The notes under the pieces: model-generated | The model's input: only the letters and a program-made list of their open reading frames with translations | Told to the model about the DNA's origin: nothing | Database searches by the model: none | NCBI RefSeq assembly: GCF_033115175.1 | Contig: NC_084836.1 | Location: 82,798,253 to 82,862,252, forward strand | Direction: 5' to 3' | DNA from: Lepus europaeus | Taxonomy: Eukaryota; Chordata; Mammalia; Lagomorpha; Leporidae | DNA: 64,000 nucleotides | In this document: one piece after another, positions 41,813-52,932 of the stretch | Numbering within the stretch: the first letter of the stretch is position 1 | Layout of the letters: every line of letters begins with the position of its first letter | Position numbers and translations under genes: made by a program

Positions 41813-41840
<28 letters not shown>
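41515..41840 (+). repeat. CSINE, recent subgroup
   Basis: Plus copy of the CTAACTCTGCCTGTCCAAAA-tailed subgroup, with a 30-base A-tail. The perfect 15-bp target duplication AGATTGGGGTCCACA lies at 41500-41514 and 41841-41855. A single box B is present. Confidence 0.94.
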
Positions 41841-41843
<3 letters not shown>

Positions 41844-42109
41844 TTGGGGTCCACACACTGGCTACGGCTCCTGGGCAATTTGGCATTTTGGCCAAGGATC
41901 TGCTTTTGGAGTGAAAGCTGAAAGAAGGAATCCCTTTTTTGCAAATTGTGCTGTGTTTTCTGAAGAAACAAACAAACAAAAAAATGGATGAAAATTCATG
42001 CAGTGAAAAGTCTTCCCCTTAAAGCAGTGCCTCACCTGCCAAGTCTCTCTGCTGTTATTAGCTTCTCCTGTAACTTTCCTGAGCCCTTTGCTCTGTATTT
42101 ATATAAGCA

Positions 42110-42510
42110 AGTATGAATATATGTGCTCTGGCTCCCTACTGGTTCTTTTTTCTCATTTTAATTAACAAATAGCATACCATGCACACAGTCTGGCATCTCG
42201 CAAATTTTTTTTTTAATAACACCTTTGTATTTTCTCCAAAATGGTACCAAAGAAGCACTTGCATCCATCTAGTATTGTGTTGTACAGCTCTTCCTTAACA
42301 CAGGTTATCAGTCTCCTACTGATGGATGCTCTGTGATTTCCCAAATTTTTCCACTATGGTGAATGCTACCATAACTGTATACATATGTCATTGTGAAATG
42401 TATCATATGTGCAAACCCATCTACGTGATAAATTCCTAGAAATGCAATCGTCCAGGCTAACAATTTCATATGATTTTGGGCCACTTGCAGTTCCTTTTTC
42501 TATGAACTGT
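42110..42510 (+). mobile_element. Old LINE-1 3' end
   Basis: TTCCCAAATTTTTCCACTATGGTGAATGC, ATATGTGCAAACCC and ATAAATTCCTAGAAATGCAATCG are typical of L1M 3' ends. Non-coding. Confidence 0.7.
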
Positions 42511-42520
42511 TTGAATGCCC

Positions 42521-42826
42521 GTTTATTTATTTTTTTATTTCATTTTGTTTGAACAGCAGAGAAACAGGGAGATTTTGCCTCTGCTGGCTCACTCTCCCAA
42601 TGCCTGCAACAGGCAGGGCTGGACCACGCCAAAGCCAGAAGCTCAAAATTCCATTCAGATCACCTGTGTGTGTGGCAGACACCCAAGACTTGAGCCATCA
42701 TTTGCTGCCTCCCAGAGTGTGTAGTAGCAGGAAGCCAGATTGGAAGTGGAGGAACCAGGATTGGAACCCAGACACCCTATGGGATGCAGGCATCCCAAGC
42801 AGCAAGTTAACTGCTGAAGCCAAAAA
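42521..42826 (-). repeat. CSINE-related, diverged
   Basis: Minus copy of an older subgroup (GTTTGAACAGCAGAGAAACAGGG) inserted at the end of the L1 fragment. Confidence 0.75.
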
Positions 42827-43254
42827 TACCTGTTCCTCAATGCCTATTTTTCCCCTGGCTTGTTGGTCTTTTTTTTCCTGCCTAGCTTGTAAGATTTTTT
42901 TTTTTTTTTTAATGTATCAGGAAGTTTGTCCTTTTGCAATGTAAGTTGCTGGGGTTTGTCATGCTGATAAACAGGGCCCAATTACCCCGTGTAGAGATCG
43001 TGCCAATTTGCAGTATGTGAGAATGCCCATGTCCTCGTCCCGGTGCCAGCGTTATATTACTGTGAGTTTGGAGTCTGGCCAATCTGATGGTGGAGGTTTT
43101 TTTTTTTTCCCCAGTGTCATTGGATGTGACATTGCTCTGATGTTGAGAGAAGGGGATTGGGTGTCAGTTTCATGTGACAGAGGTGGGGTATTTGTAGCTG
43201 CCTGTTCTGTGTCCTGCCGGAACGCCCACCTTTCTGCTGAGTTCCCGCCAGACT

Positions 43255-43655
43255 CCTTGGAGAACTGCACCATTTTTGTTTCCTTATTTTACTATCTGAG
43301 GAAGGTTAGCCCTTTGTGCCTGAGGTTGCTGTTGTCATTGATCTTTGGATTCTGCTCATGCTAGGGTTTTTGTTGTTGTTGTTTTGTTTTGTGTTGCATT
43401 GTGTTTGTTTCTTTGGCTGACCAGAAGTTTTTTGATTTTTGTGTGGCCTTTATGACCCCTGGAGGCTTCCTCATGAAATGGTGAGAAAGGTCTTCCCACG
43501 CCAAGGTTCCGTCGGAATTCTGCCCTGCCTTCTCCAGTGGCTTGTATCACATAGAAATCTTTGATCCGCTTGGACTATTTCCTGGTGTATAGTGGGAGGT
43601 ATGGATCCAACTTTATCATTTTCCAGATGGCTGACAAGAGATTTTTTTTTTTTTT
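43255..43655 (-). mobile_element. Old LINE-1 ORF2 fragment, antisense
   Basis: Antisense L1 motifs include TCTTTGATCCGCTTGGACTATTTCCTGGTG and GGTATGGATCCAACTTTATCATTTTCCAGATGGCT. It is broken by many stops. Confidence 0.7.
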
Positions 43656-43784
43656 TTAAACAGGGAGCTGGTCCAAAACACACCAGAGTTTGCTTTGCTC
43701 AGGAAAAGGTCGCATGCCTTAGCAGAAGGTGCTGCGAATTATAGTAAGGAGCGGTTTTCTTTAATTAACCAAGATGCATGCTTT

Positions 43785-43905
43785 CAACAGATACCCACGG
43801 TGTCCCAGGTCCCTTTATGGATACTAAGACTGGAGAAAAACCAGCCCAAGTCCCTGCCTTCAAAGAGCTCACACTCTCTTGGGGGTGGGGTGGAGACAGA
43901 CGGTT
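43785..43905. repeat. Possible L2-like ancient repeat
   Basis: ACTGGAGAAAAACCAGCCCAAGTCCCTGCCTTCAAAGAGCTCACACTC resembles a common old mammalian repeat motif. The family is uncertain. Confidence 0.4.
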
Positions 43906-44712
43906 TAAGAGTTCACCCCAAGCTCTGCAGGCGCTGGATGTCTCTGAAGTGAAAGGGTTTAGCGGCTGTCCCAGGTGCTGGCCAAGCAAGGACCAGGTCC
44001 GGGGACAGCTGGGAAGATGCCAGCTAGACCTAGGGCTAGGAGTATTTTTATTATGAAGATGTGGGCAAAGGAAAGCCTAGGGGTTTACACGGAGCAGATG
44101 TCAGGGAGGGAAGATGCTGGGTGAGAGAGGACCTTGGGACAGGAAGACAGTCCCTGAGGGCACAGCTTGTTGCTTCTGGATTGGTTGGGGTTAAGAGTCC
44201 AGAAAGTTGATATGTGAACAGGATGCCCTGGTGGCCGGACAGGCAGGAATGCAATAGCCTTTTGTTGCTTCTCCTGGACGCTGTTCACTGATTAACTTCC
44301 TTTATCTTTCCCCTCCTCCATCCTCGGCTCCTTGTAATTAAATTCAAAAGAAAAGCCCGTTTTCTTTGATCATTAGCTACTCTGGGGAATGAGGTGTTCC
44401 AGGTATGATGCTTCTGCATCTAATGAGGCCAAGGCCTGCAGGAACGTGGACAGGGCATGGCACAGGCATAGGGACAGCTTTCCTCTACTTCCACACTGTC
44501 TGGGGCCCCAGCTGGGACATGTGAGGGCTGGGGTGTGGAATCGTGCCTCTGGTGGCTAATGCCTGCTGGTCTCTCCATGTGGGCTGGTCTGGGCTGTGAC
44601 AATGCGGCAGGTTCCACGGAAGGGCGGGGAGAGACAGATGAAGCCACATCGCAGACTAACAGCAAGCCCCAAAAGGAGGCCTGCGGCTCCCTCCTGCCAT
44701 GGTTTACTTGTT
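43906..44712. other. Unique intergenic sequence
   Basis: About 0.8 kb without recognised repeats. At 44285-44410 an AT-rich segment contains TTATCT, TGTAATTAAATTC and CTTTGATCATTAGC, which match GATA, homeodomain and TCF/LEF core patterns. Confidence 0.4.
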
Positions 44713-44724
44713 AGAAGCATGTTA

Positions 44725-45070
44725 GGAGCCAGCGCCGTAGCTCACTTGGTTAATCTTCTGCCTGTGGCACCGGCACCCCGGGTTCTAGTCCCAGTTGGGG
44801 CACCGGGTACTAGTCCCGGTTGCTCCTCTTCCAGTCCAGCTCTCTGCTGTGGCCCAGCAGGGCAGTGGAGGATGGCCCAAGTGCTTGGGCCCTGCACCTG
44901 CGTGGGAGACCGGGAAGAAGTACCCAGCTCTTGGCTTTGGATCAGCATAGCGCACCGGCCGTAGTGGCCATTAGGGGAGTGAACCAATGGAAGGAAGACC
45001 TTTCTCTCTGTCTCTCTCACTAACTCTGCCTGTCAAAAAATTAAAAAAAAAAAAAAAAAGAAGAAGAAGA
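44725..45070 (+). repeat. CSINE, recent, with duplicated box-B segment
   Basis: Plus copy in which the GGTTCTAGTCCCAGTTGGGG segment is followed by a second GGTACTAGTCCCGGTTGC copy (44781-44822). Target duplication AGAAGCATGTTA at 44713-44724 and AGAAGCGTGTTA at 45071-45082. The tail has AAG units. Confidence 0.94.
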
Positions 45071-45114
45071 AGAAGCGTGTTACCAAAGCTGATCCATATT
45101 CAGGAGGAGGAAAA

Positions 45115-45443
45115 TTGGAGCAGGTGTTGTGGTGCAGCAGCTAAGCTGTCGCTTGGGATGCCAGCATCTCTATCAGAGTGCCTGGGTTCGAGTCCTGACT
45201 CTGCTTCCAACCCAGTTTCCTGCTAATTTACACCACGGGAGGTGGTACATGATGGTACAACTATTCGGGTTCTGGCCTCTCACATGGGAGGGCTGGATGG
45301 ACTTCCAGGCTCCTGGTTTCAGCTTTGCCCAGCATTGGCTATTGCCAACATTCGAGGAGTGAATCAGAGAATAGAAGTTTTTTTTCTGCCTCTTTCTCTC
45401 TTTTTCTGTCATTCTGCCTTAAAAATAAATAAATCTTTCAAAT
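45115..45443 (+). repeat. CSINE-related, older subgroup
   Basis: Plus copy (GCAGGTGTTGTGGTGCAGCAG, then TATCAGAGTGCCTGGGTTCGAG) with tail AAAAATAAATAAATC. Confidence 0.85.
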
Positions 45444-45754
45444 AAATGGATAAAACAACAACAACAAAAAGGAAGATAGGCTAGGATGAGCATATGGATC
45501 TGTATTTGTTGCTAAGGCCAATGGCAGTAAATACAGTTTGCCACATTAGGCAAGGAGGGCTGGGACCCAATACAGAGGATGCTGGGGGGATGGGTTGCTT
45601 TATAGGGAAGGTTGGGACAGGTGACCTTGTTCCAGGCTGTGCAGAGGCCAGGAAGGAGGGGGTGTGCTTGACTTCTCTGGAGAGCGTGTGGACTGGAGTA
45701 GCTCACATGGGATGAGAGGAGACGGGACTGTGGCGACAGACAGGCCCCAGAGCT

Positions 45755-46280
45755 GTGGGCAGCAGATGGCCATGTGGCCGTGGTGTAGATTTTGGCTTCC
45801 TTGTGAATGGATTGGAGACCAAGGAGAACTTTGAGCAGGGGAGTAATGTGATCTCAGTGATGTGTTTATGGGCTTGCTCTAGCTCAGTGAGAACAGATTT
45901 GGGGGTGGGAGGCAAGGGTGGAAATAGGGAGACCAATTAGGAGATGATTATAAAAATAAAGGCAGGACACAATGAATGCTTGGAGCAGAATAGCTGCGGA
46001 GGAGGTAGTGAGAAACGGCCGGAGGCTGGACAAGTTTTCAATGTGGGTCAGTGAGCGGATGGTACACCCCGGATTATCTGGGCTGCTTCTGGATTGTGTA
46101 ATGAAGGTCACGGCTATGCCGGTTATTGAGGAGGAGTCCAAAGGTTTTGCTCTGAGTTACTAGAAGAATGGAGGCGCCATTTATGGCCCATGATGGGAAT
46201 GACCACGGGGTGGGGGTGGGGAGACAGGGGTGAGTAGAGACCAGGAGTCCAGGTTGAGAAATTTTCAAGTTGCTTATGAG
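45755..46280. repeat. Probable ancient mammalian interspersed repeat, unnamed
   Basis: The order TTTGAGCAGGGGAGTAATGTGATC, GGGAGACCAATTAGGAG, GAGGAGTCCAAAGGTTTTG and GAATGGAGGCGCCATTTATGG resembles a widespread old repeat that I recognise but cannot name reliably. Confidence 0.45.
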
Positions 46281-46465
46281 AGTCCAAGGGCCTCAGAAGC
46301 ACCAGGGACCTGCCAAGGGGGTGGTTGAAGTTCAAGGAGAAGGTCTGAGGTGCAGCTGGGAATTTGAACTTTTCTGGGACTTGGGAAGCCTGAGCTGGGA
46401 GGCTGGATGCTCTCATATTCCAGCCAAGAGAAGGCCCTGGGCAATCCCACGTAGAAGTTGGAGAG

Positions 46466-46782
46466 CTGGGGCTGGTGTTGTGATGCAATGAGTTAAACCA
46501 CAGCCTGTGATACCAGCATCCTGTATGGGTGCCGGTTTGAGTCCTGGCTGCTCCACTTCTGATCCAGCTCCCTGCTAATGCGCCTGGGAACACAGCAGAA
46601 GATGACCCAAGTGCTTGGACCCCTGCACTCATATTCTCTGGATGGAGTTCTAGATTCCTGGTTTTGGCTTGGCCCAGCCAGGGTCTGCTGCAACCATTTG
46701 AGGAGTGAGCCAGTAGATGGAAGACCTCTCTGTCTGTCACTCAGCTTTTCAAATGCATACCTAAATCTTAAGAAAAAAAAAA
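46466..46782 (+). repeat. CSINE, full length
   Basis: Plus copy (GGGGCTGGTGTTGTGATGC) with a degraded tail (CTTTTCAAATGCATACCTAAATC). Confidence 0.87.
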
Positions 46783-46879
46783 AGTTTAGGGAGTTAAGGA
46801 GGTCTCAGTAAAGGAGACTAGGGAGGAGCTGCCATGGGAAAGGAGGTGAGATGGTGGGAGGCGGTGGGGCTTTGCACGT

Positions 46880-46943
46880 GCTCAAGTATGGGACACTAGC
46901 GGCCCAGGCAGCAGCTTAACCCTCTGCACCACACCACCAGCCC
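46880..46943 (-). repeat. CSINE head fragment
   Basis: Only the head side is present (AGCAGCTTAACCCTCTGCACC to CCACCAGCCCC). Confidence 0.7.
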
Positions 46944-47369
46944 CACGTTCTGCTCTCTGGACCAGGGCCAGTGCCTGCTAACCATGTTCTTGTCGTTGTT
47001 TTGAATGAGAAATTTTCTTAGGTCTGTGCCCTTCCCTCATCCTAACCAGATCTTCTTTGAGTGCCTGATCTTTGAGTGATCGGCTGTCGTCCAGATGGCA
47101 GAGGGCCACTGAGAGCCAGAGGCTCCAGACTGCTTGCCCTGGGCCCTGCCCTTGCTGGCAACTGTCATTTTCCTTCTAAGATCCCTCCTCCTTTACTCCA
47201 GGACTTTCCAGGATACCATTGTTTGCTCCCCGGCTTATCAGGTGCATGGAATACAGATGAATGTCCTCGGTGTGACCTTTAGTCTCTGCTTGGGCTAATT
47301 TGAAAGCTTTTTTTCTTCTTCACTTTCCCTGTGTAATTGCTTACTGGAAGGCAGGTTTGTTTGTCTGAA
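46944..47369. other. Unique intergenic sequence
   Basis: Nothing was recognised. Confidence 0.45.
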
Positions 47370-47651
47370 GATTTATTTATTTGAAAGATAGACAGAGGGA
47401 GAAGGAGAGACAGAGGGATCTTCCATCCTCTGGTTCACTTCCTAAATGCCTGGAACAGCCAGGTCTGGGCCAGGCCAAAGTCAGGAACCTGGAACCTCAT
47501 CCGGGTCTTCCATGTGAGTGGCAGGGCCCCAAGTCCTAGGGCCAGTATCAAGGAGCTGGTTTGGAAGTGGAAGAGCAGGAACTCACTCCTAAATGGGATG
47601 CCAGTGCCGGGAAGCGGCAGCTTAACCCTCTGTACCCTGACACAAGCCCCA
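47370..47651 (-). repeat. CSINE, somewhat diverged
   Basis: Minus copy (GAAGATTTATTTATTTGAAAG) with a small internal deletion in the GGGCCAGTATCAAGGAGC region. Confidence 0.83.
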
Positions 47652-47842
47652 GGTCCTCAAGTGACTTACTTCTGAGGCAGTTTGTCACGCCCAACAGATA
47701 AAAAAGATTCTGTTTGCTTGTCTCTCTGCTTTAGTCTTAGAATTTAGGACAGTGTAGCTGAGAATAAGCATCCAATAAATATTTGTTGGATGAATGAATA
47801 TATAAACACTTAATCGTCTAATATCCAAATAGCCTTGCTTTT

Positions 47843-48114
47843 TAATTTTACTTTTGAAATTTATTTATTCATTTGAAAGGCAGAGTTGCAGAGAGGCAGA
47901 GGCAGAGAGAGTTCTTCCATCTGCTCGTTCTCTCCCCAGATGGCCGCAATGGCCGGAGCTGCGCTGATCCAAAGCCAGGAGCCAGGAGCTTCCTCCAGGT
48001 CGCCCACATCGGTGCAGGGGCCCAAGGACTTGGCCCATCTTCCACTGCTTTCCCAGGCCAGAGTAGAGAGCTGGATCAGAAGTGGAGCAGCCAGTATGCC
48101 ACAGTGCCAGCCCT
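47843..48114 (-). repeat. CSINE, first of two at one target site
   Basis: Minus copy flanked by TAGCCTTGCTTTT at 47830-47842 and 48115-48127. Its head is shortened: GAGCAGCCAG joins directly to TATGCCACAGTGCCAGCCC. Confidence 0.92.
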
Positions 48115-48127
48115 TAGCCTTGCTTTT

Positions 48128-48439
48128 ATTTATTATTTATTTTTGGTTTGACAGGTAGAGTTATTGAAAGAGAGAAAGGTCTTCCTTCTGTTGGTTCACT
48201 CCCCAGATGGCTGCTACAGCTGGCGCTATGCCGATCCAAAGCCAGGAGCCAGGTGCTTCCTCCTGGTCTCCCATGCAGGTGCAGAGGCCCAAGTACTTGG
48301 GCCATCCTCTACTGCCCTCCCGGGCCACAGCAGAGAGCTGGACTGGAAGAGGAGCAACCGGGACCAGAACCCGGCGCCCATATGGGATGCCAGCGCCACA
48401 GGCGGAGGATTAACCAAGTGAGCCACGGCACCGGCCCCA
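48128..48439 (-). repeat. CSINE, second insertion at the same target site
   Basis: Minus copy of the GACAGGTAGAGTTATTG subgroup. Flanked by TAGCCTTGCTTTT at 48115-48127 and again at 48440-48452, the third copy of the same 13-mer. Confidence 0.93.
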
Positions 48440-48456
48440 TAGCCTTGCTTTTATAA

Positions 48457-48841
48457 TGACCCTTTTCCACTGTCGGGGAAACTCTCCAGCTTGAAAGGAA
48501 AGGCCACCACAAAACACACCAACTACCGGAGTAACGGAAAAGGTTTATTGTCAGGTGGGGAAACCCGACGGGCTGCTTCCCAGTGCAGAGTACTGGGAGA
48601 ACAGATGTTACATGGCTTTGCAGAGGTAAGGAAGCGGGAGTGGCAAACCCCGATAGGGTGGGGGTGGAGCTAGCGCTTGTGATTGGGCCATTTGGTCACC
48701 TGACTTCCAGTACGCCAGGCTGGGCTTAGGAAGGTGGCACCATTTTACTAACACAGCTTTGCAGCACATGTGCTTTTCCATGAGGTGCATCCTGCAACCA
48801 ACCTCAGGCATGAAAATCCACACAATTTTGTTGACCCTCTA
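48457..48841 (-). mobile_element. Solo-LTR-like endogenous retrovirus remnant
   Basis: Read on the minus strand it has an LTR-like order: a TG-start region, a CCAATCAC box, a GC-rich promoter-like part, ACAATAAACC (poly(A) signal on the minus strand at about 48543-48548), and a GT-rich region after it (GTTGGTGTGTTTTGTGGTGG). TGACCCT flanks both sides (48457-48463 and near 48833), a possible target duplication. No internal viral genes are present. Class is unknown. Confidence 0.55.
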
Positions 48842-48893
48842 CAAGGAAGACTGATTTGAAAACCAATCCATCGACATTTAAAAATAAATAGCA

Positions 48894-49238
48894 GGGGCCA
48901 GCACTGTGACATGGAAGATTAAGCCTCTGCCTGCAGTGCCGGCATCCCATATGGACGCCAGTTCAAGTCCCAGATGCTCCACTTCCGATTCAGTGCCTGC
49001 TAATGGCCTGGGAAAGCACTGGAAGATGGTCCAAGTGCTTGGGCCCCTGCACCCACATGGGAGACTCAGAAGAACCTCCCAGCTTCTGGCTTTGGCCTGG
49101 CCTCCTCCCAGCCGTTGACGCCATTTGGGAAATGAACCAGAGAGGGTGGAAGATCTATCTCTCTTGCTCTGCCTCTCTCTCTCTCTCTCTCTCTCCTTCT
49201 CTGTATCTCTGTCTTTGAAATAAATAAACCATTTTTAA
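48894..49238 (+). repeat. CSINE, full length
   Basis: Plus copy (GGGGCCAGCACTGTGACATG) with approximate target duplication AAATAGCA / AAACAGCA and tail GAAATAAATAAACC. Confidence 0.9.
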
Positions 49239-49251
49239 AAATGTAAAAGTA

Positions 49252-50231
49252 AACAGCAATGGTGGAGAAACCCAGTTCTCTGTCTGGGGAATCTCTTGCT
49301 CTTGGAGAGGGGGCCTGGAAGCAGTAGCTGATGTGTTTAGTGGAGGAAAGGGGCCAACAGCACTGGGGACCAAGGCAGGAGGGCCCTGGTCCAGCTGCTC
49401 CCACCGTTCCCTTGGCCTCTGCCAGCCCTGTGCCCCTGGGGCTCCAGGAGCCCTGCCTTGTATGCGAGGGGCAGTTCTGTGTCGCCGCCACGGTCCAAAC
49501 GGTTGCTATTTCCGTAACGCCTCTGTTCCATCAGCCTGACATTTCCTGCACCGGTTCCAGGCCCAGCATACCATTTTAGCTGACGTGGGTGAGTGTTTCG
49601 TGGGGACAGCAGATGGATGGAATGACAAATAGCAGGATGGTGGGGACAGCTGAGAAGTGCTTTTCCTGTGCTGGAACTGTTGGCTGGGCACGTGCTCCGA
49701 CGTAGACCAGAAGGGAAGGCACAGCGTGTGCTAGGGGCCAGCAGGCAGGCTCACTTCCGTTTCTCCTTGGCTGCTACACACCCTTGGCCTTACACTCAAT
49801 GGACCCTCTACTTGACAGTCTCCCATTGGGGTTCTCCAGGAAGCAGATCCTGAGACAGCAGGAAGTGTGATGAGGCAGGGTGGTTAGCGAGCAGGTCACT
49901 GCTGCAGGCAACTGGGGCTCAGCACTGACTCCGGGTGACGGTGCAGAGCTCGCCACAGCGCGGTCCTGGGCTGGGCTGTTCATGCACCAGCGCCTGTTTT
50001 TCACTGGATAAGGGTTGCCCCAGCGGTGTTGACTTCCTGGAAATGTAGCCTGACCCGCACCCAGACAAAAATCCTCAGGTTCTTACAGAAGCTATCATTT
50101 GGAGCAGTGAGTGTGTGTGTGTGTGTGTGTGGAGGGGGGGATGGCTTTTTGCTGCACTGACCCACTCTGCCTGTTTGCTCCACATCAGATGCCAAGGTAG
50201 CACTGGGGGCAGAGGAGACTGAAAACCGGGG
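49252..50231. other. Unique intergenic sequence with a GT microsatellite
   Basis: A run of about 12 GT units lies at 50107-50131. Otherwise nothing was recognised. Confidence 0.5.
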
Positions 50232-50505
50232 CCTGGGACCAGCTTTGTGGTGCAGTGGTTTAAGTTGCTGTTTTGCAACGCCAGCATGCTGTGTTAGAGT
50301 CCTAGTTCGAGACCTGGCTGCTCTACTTCTGATCCAGCTTCCTGCTACTGCACCTGGGAAAGCAGCAGAAGATGGCCCAAGTACTTAGGCCTCTGCCAGC
50401 CACTTGGAAGATCAGGATAGAGTTCCAGTCTCCTGGTTTCAGCAGATGGATGATCTCTCTCTCTCTCTCTCTCTCTTTGTAACTCTGCCTTTCAAATCAT
50501 CTTTT
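50232..50505 (+). repeat. CSINE, slightly shortened
   Basis: Plus copy (GGGACCAGCTTTGTGGTGCAG) missing a piece before the CT run. It lies directly upstream of a younger copy. Confidence 0.85.
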
Positions 50506-50521
50506 TAAAAAACAAAGTCTT

Positions 50522-50850
50522 GGCCAGCGCCGCAGCTCACTAGGCTAATCCTCCACCTGCAGTGCCGGCACCCCGGGTTCTAGTCCCGGTTGGGGCACTG
50601 GATTCTGTCCCGGTTGCTCCTCTTCCAGTCCAGCTCTCTGCTGTGGCCCGGGAAGGCAGTGGAGGATGGCCCAAGTGCTTAGGCCCTGCACCCGCATGGG
50701 AGACCAGGAAGAGGCACCTGGCTCCTGGCTTCAGATTGGCATAGCATGCCGGGCGTAGCGGCCATTTGGGGGGTGAACCAACAGAAGGAAGACCTTTCTC
50801 TCTGTCTCTCTCTCTCTCACTGTCTAACTCTGCCTGTCAAAACAAAAACA
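50522..50850 (+). repeat. CSINE, recent, with duplicated box-B segment
   Basis: Plus copy in which GGTTCTAGTCCCGGTTGGGG is followed by a second GGATTCTGTCCCGGTTGC copy (about 50576-50617). The tail is built of AAAAC units. Confidence 0.93.
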
Positions 50851-50859
50851 AAAACAAAA

Positions 50860-51660
50860 AACGGAGGTGGGGCAGAGACGGATATGCAAGCAGATGTGTG
50901 CAAACACAAGTAGGAGCTTCTGTTAAATCTTAAGGGAGGCAGAAGAGCCACTGGGGGTGCTCCAGCAGCGAGTTCAAGGTTGCAGAAATGTTGTTGACTG
51001 TTCAGCCTCTCTGCGTGTGGTGGCTGATCTCAGGGATGTGGGACAGATGGCATTGCTTGTCAGCCTAGAGGTGCATGGGTTCCCCAGCTGGGGATCTGCT
51101 CCCAGGGTACTCAGCACAGACAACTACACCAGGAGGGGGCGAGGCTTCTCAGTAAGTCCCATGCTCTGGGTGATGATGGGTGGGATTACAGTGCTGGCGA
51201 CAAGCCAGAAGCCCTGGGGCTGCAAGGTGGTGGGAGAGGCCCCCAGCCTTCCTCCTCGCCAGAGCATACAGCTGGCTGGCTCCTTGATTTTCCATGCCTG
51301 GGAGAGGAGGGTGCTCCTCCCTGCCTCCACAACTCACCCATCCATGCCCACTCCCTCATGCCTGGCCTCAGGGCAGATCCTTAAGGTCTGCTCTACATAT
51401 CCAGTGTTTGGCAGATGAGGAAGCACTGTGACTGCGAGATGTCATTAATGAGGTTTCAGTTGAGGCGCTCAAGGCCTCGGATGTCACTCTCGATGGGTCC
51501 ACATTCCATGGCTCGGAAGTGGAAGGTCCCTGAGGTACACTGGGCCTGTGCCCTGTGTCCTGTGTGTGCTCAGCTCCCCACAAGGGTGGAAAACTGTTTC
51601 ACAGCTGATTTTCCCCCTTCTTGCTCTGACCCAGGCCTAAAGGATCCTAAATGACTTGAG
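50860..51660. other. Unique intergenic sequence
   Basis: About 0.8 kb with no recognised repeat. Open frames of up to 153 codons here have no recognisable domain. Confidence 0.45.
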
Positions 51661-51677
51661 ATGGTTTTATCAAATAA

Positions 51678-51711
51678 CTCTCTCTATATATAATATATAG
51701 AGAGAGTGCAC
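51678..51711. repeat. Hairpin-forming TA/GA palindrome
   Basis: CTCTCTCTATATAT and ATATAGAGAGAG form an inverted repeat with a very short loop. Probably a simple-repeat product. Confidence 0.7.
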
Positions 51712-51821
51712 ACACTCTATCTTTCTGATTATATTGAGAAGAAAACTCTAGGTAATAGTCTGTGGTACATGTGTTTTGCTCCAATTACCTATTTTTTTTT
51801 TTTTAAAGGAGAGGAGAGTAG

Positions 51822-51907
51822 GTGTTTAGCCTAACATCTCACATCAGAGTGCCTAGATTTAATTCTCAGCCTGGTCTCCACCCAGACAGGCTCCCAGAAC
51901 ACATTTC
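51822..51907 (+). repeat. CSINE-related fragment, older subgroup
   Basis: Plus fragment (GTGTTTAGCCTAACATCTCACATCAGAGTGCC) interrupted by the next SINE. Confidence 0.65.
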
Positions 51908-52246
51908 TTTTTTTAAAAAAAAGATTTATTTATTTATTTATTTATTTGAAAGTCAGAGCTACACAGAGAGGAGAAGCAGAGAGAGAGAGTCTTCCATCCG
52001 ATGGTTCACTCCCCAGTTGGCCGCAATGGCCAGAGCTGCGCCAAACCAAAGCCCAGGAGCCAGGAGCCTCTTCTAGGTCTCCCATACAGGTGCAGGGGCC
52101 CAGGGACTTGGGCCATTCCTCACTGCTCTCCCAGGCCACAGCAGGGAGCTGGATCGGAAGAGGAGCAGCTGGGACTAGAACCAGCACCCACATGGGATGC
52201 CGGTGCCTCAGGTTGAGGCTTTAACCCGTTGCACCTCAGCGCTGGT
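51908..52246 (-). repeat. CSINE, full length, recent
   Basis: Minus copy with a perfect 15-bp target duplication CCCAGAACACATTTC at 51893-51907 and 52247-52261, nested beside an older fragment. Confidence 0.95.
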
Positions 52247-52497
52247 CCCAGAACACATTTCAAATCTAGCACCTTCCTGGCATCTCCTTTGCCATTCCCC
52301 TAGGCCAAGCCACTTCATCGCTCATCTGGACCAGGAGCTGATGAACTTGCTCTGTAAAAGTCCAGATAATAAATATTTTATTTGCAGGTCACACAGTCTG
52401 CGTTGCAACCACTTAACTCGGCCGCTATAGGACAAATGCAGCTGTGGACAAACAAGAATGAATGAGTGATCCTGTGTTCCAATCAGACCTTATTTAT

Positions 52498-52800
52498 GGG
52501 ACGGGCATTGCAGCACTGGAGGTTAAGTCTCCACTTGTGGCCCTGGCATCCCATAGTGGAGTGCCAGTTTGAGTCCTGGCTGCTCTGCTTCTCATCCAGC
52601 GCCCTGCTAATGCACCCGAGAAAGCAGGGGAAGAATGTCCAAGTGCTTGGGTCCCTGCCACCCATGTGGGAGACCAGGATGGAGTTCCTGGCCCAGCCCT
52701 GGCTGTTGCAGCTTTTTGGGGAGTGAAACCAGTGGATAGAAGATCTCTTTCTCTCTCTCTTTCTGCAACTCAGCCTTTCAAGTAAATTTGTAAATCCTTT
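52498..52800 (+). repeat. CSINE, full length
   Basis: Plus copy (GGGACGGGCATTGCAGCACTG) with tail CAAGTAAATTTGTAAATCC. Confidence 0.87.
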
Positions 52801-52932
52801 TTAAAAGGGTAAAAACAATTCTTAGCTTACAGACTGTACAAACACAGGCAACAACTGGGTTTGGCCTATAGGCCATTTGTTGCTGAGCCCCGATTATGCC
52901 CCTGCAAACTGCTTTTCTTGAAAGGGGATAGA

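Noticed and set aside
41588-41971. Frames rich in poly-Phe and the GASSWSPTWVQGPK-type motif
   Set aside because: The motif recurs across the window and is simply the translation of CSINE copies.
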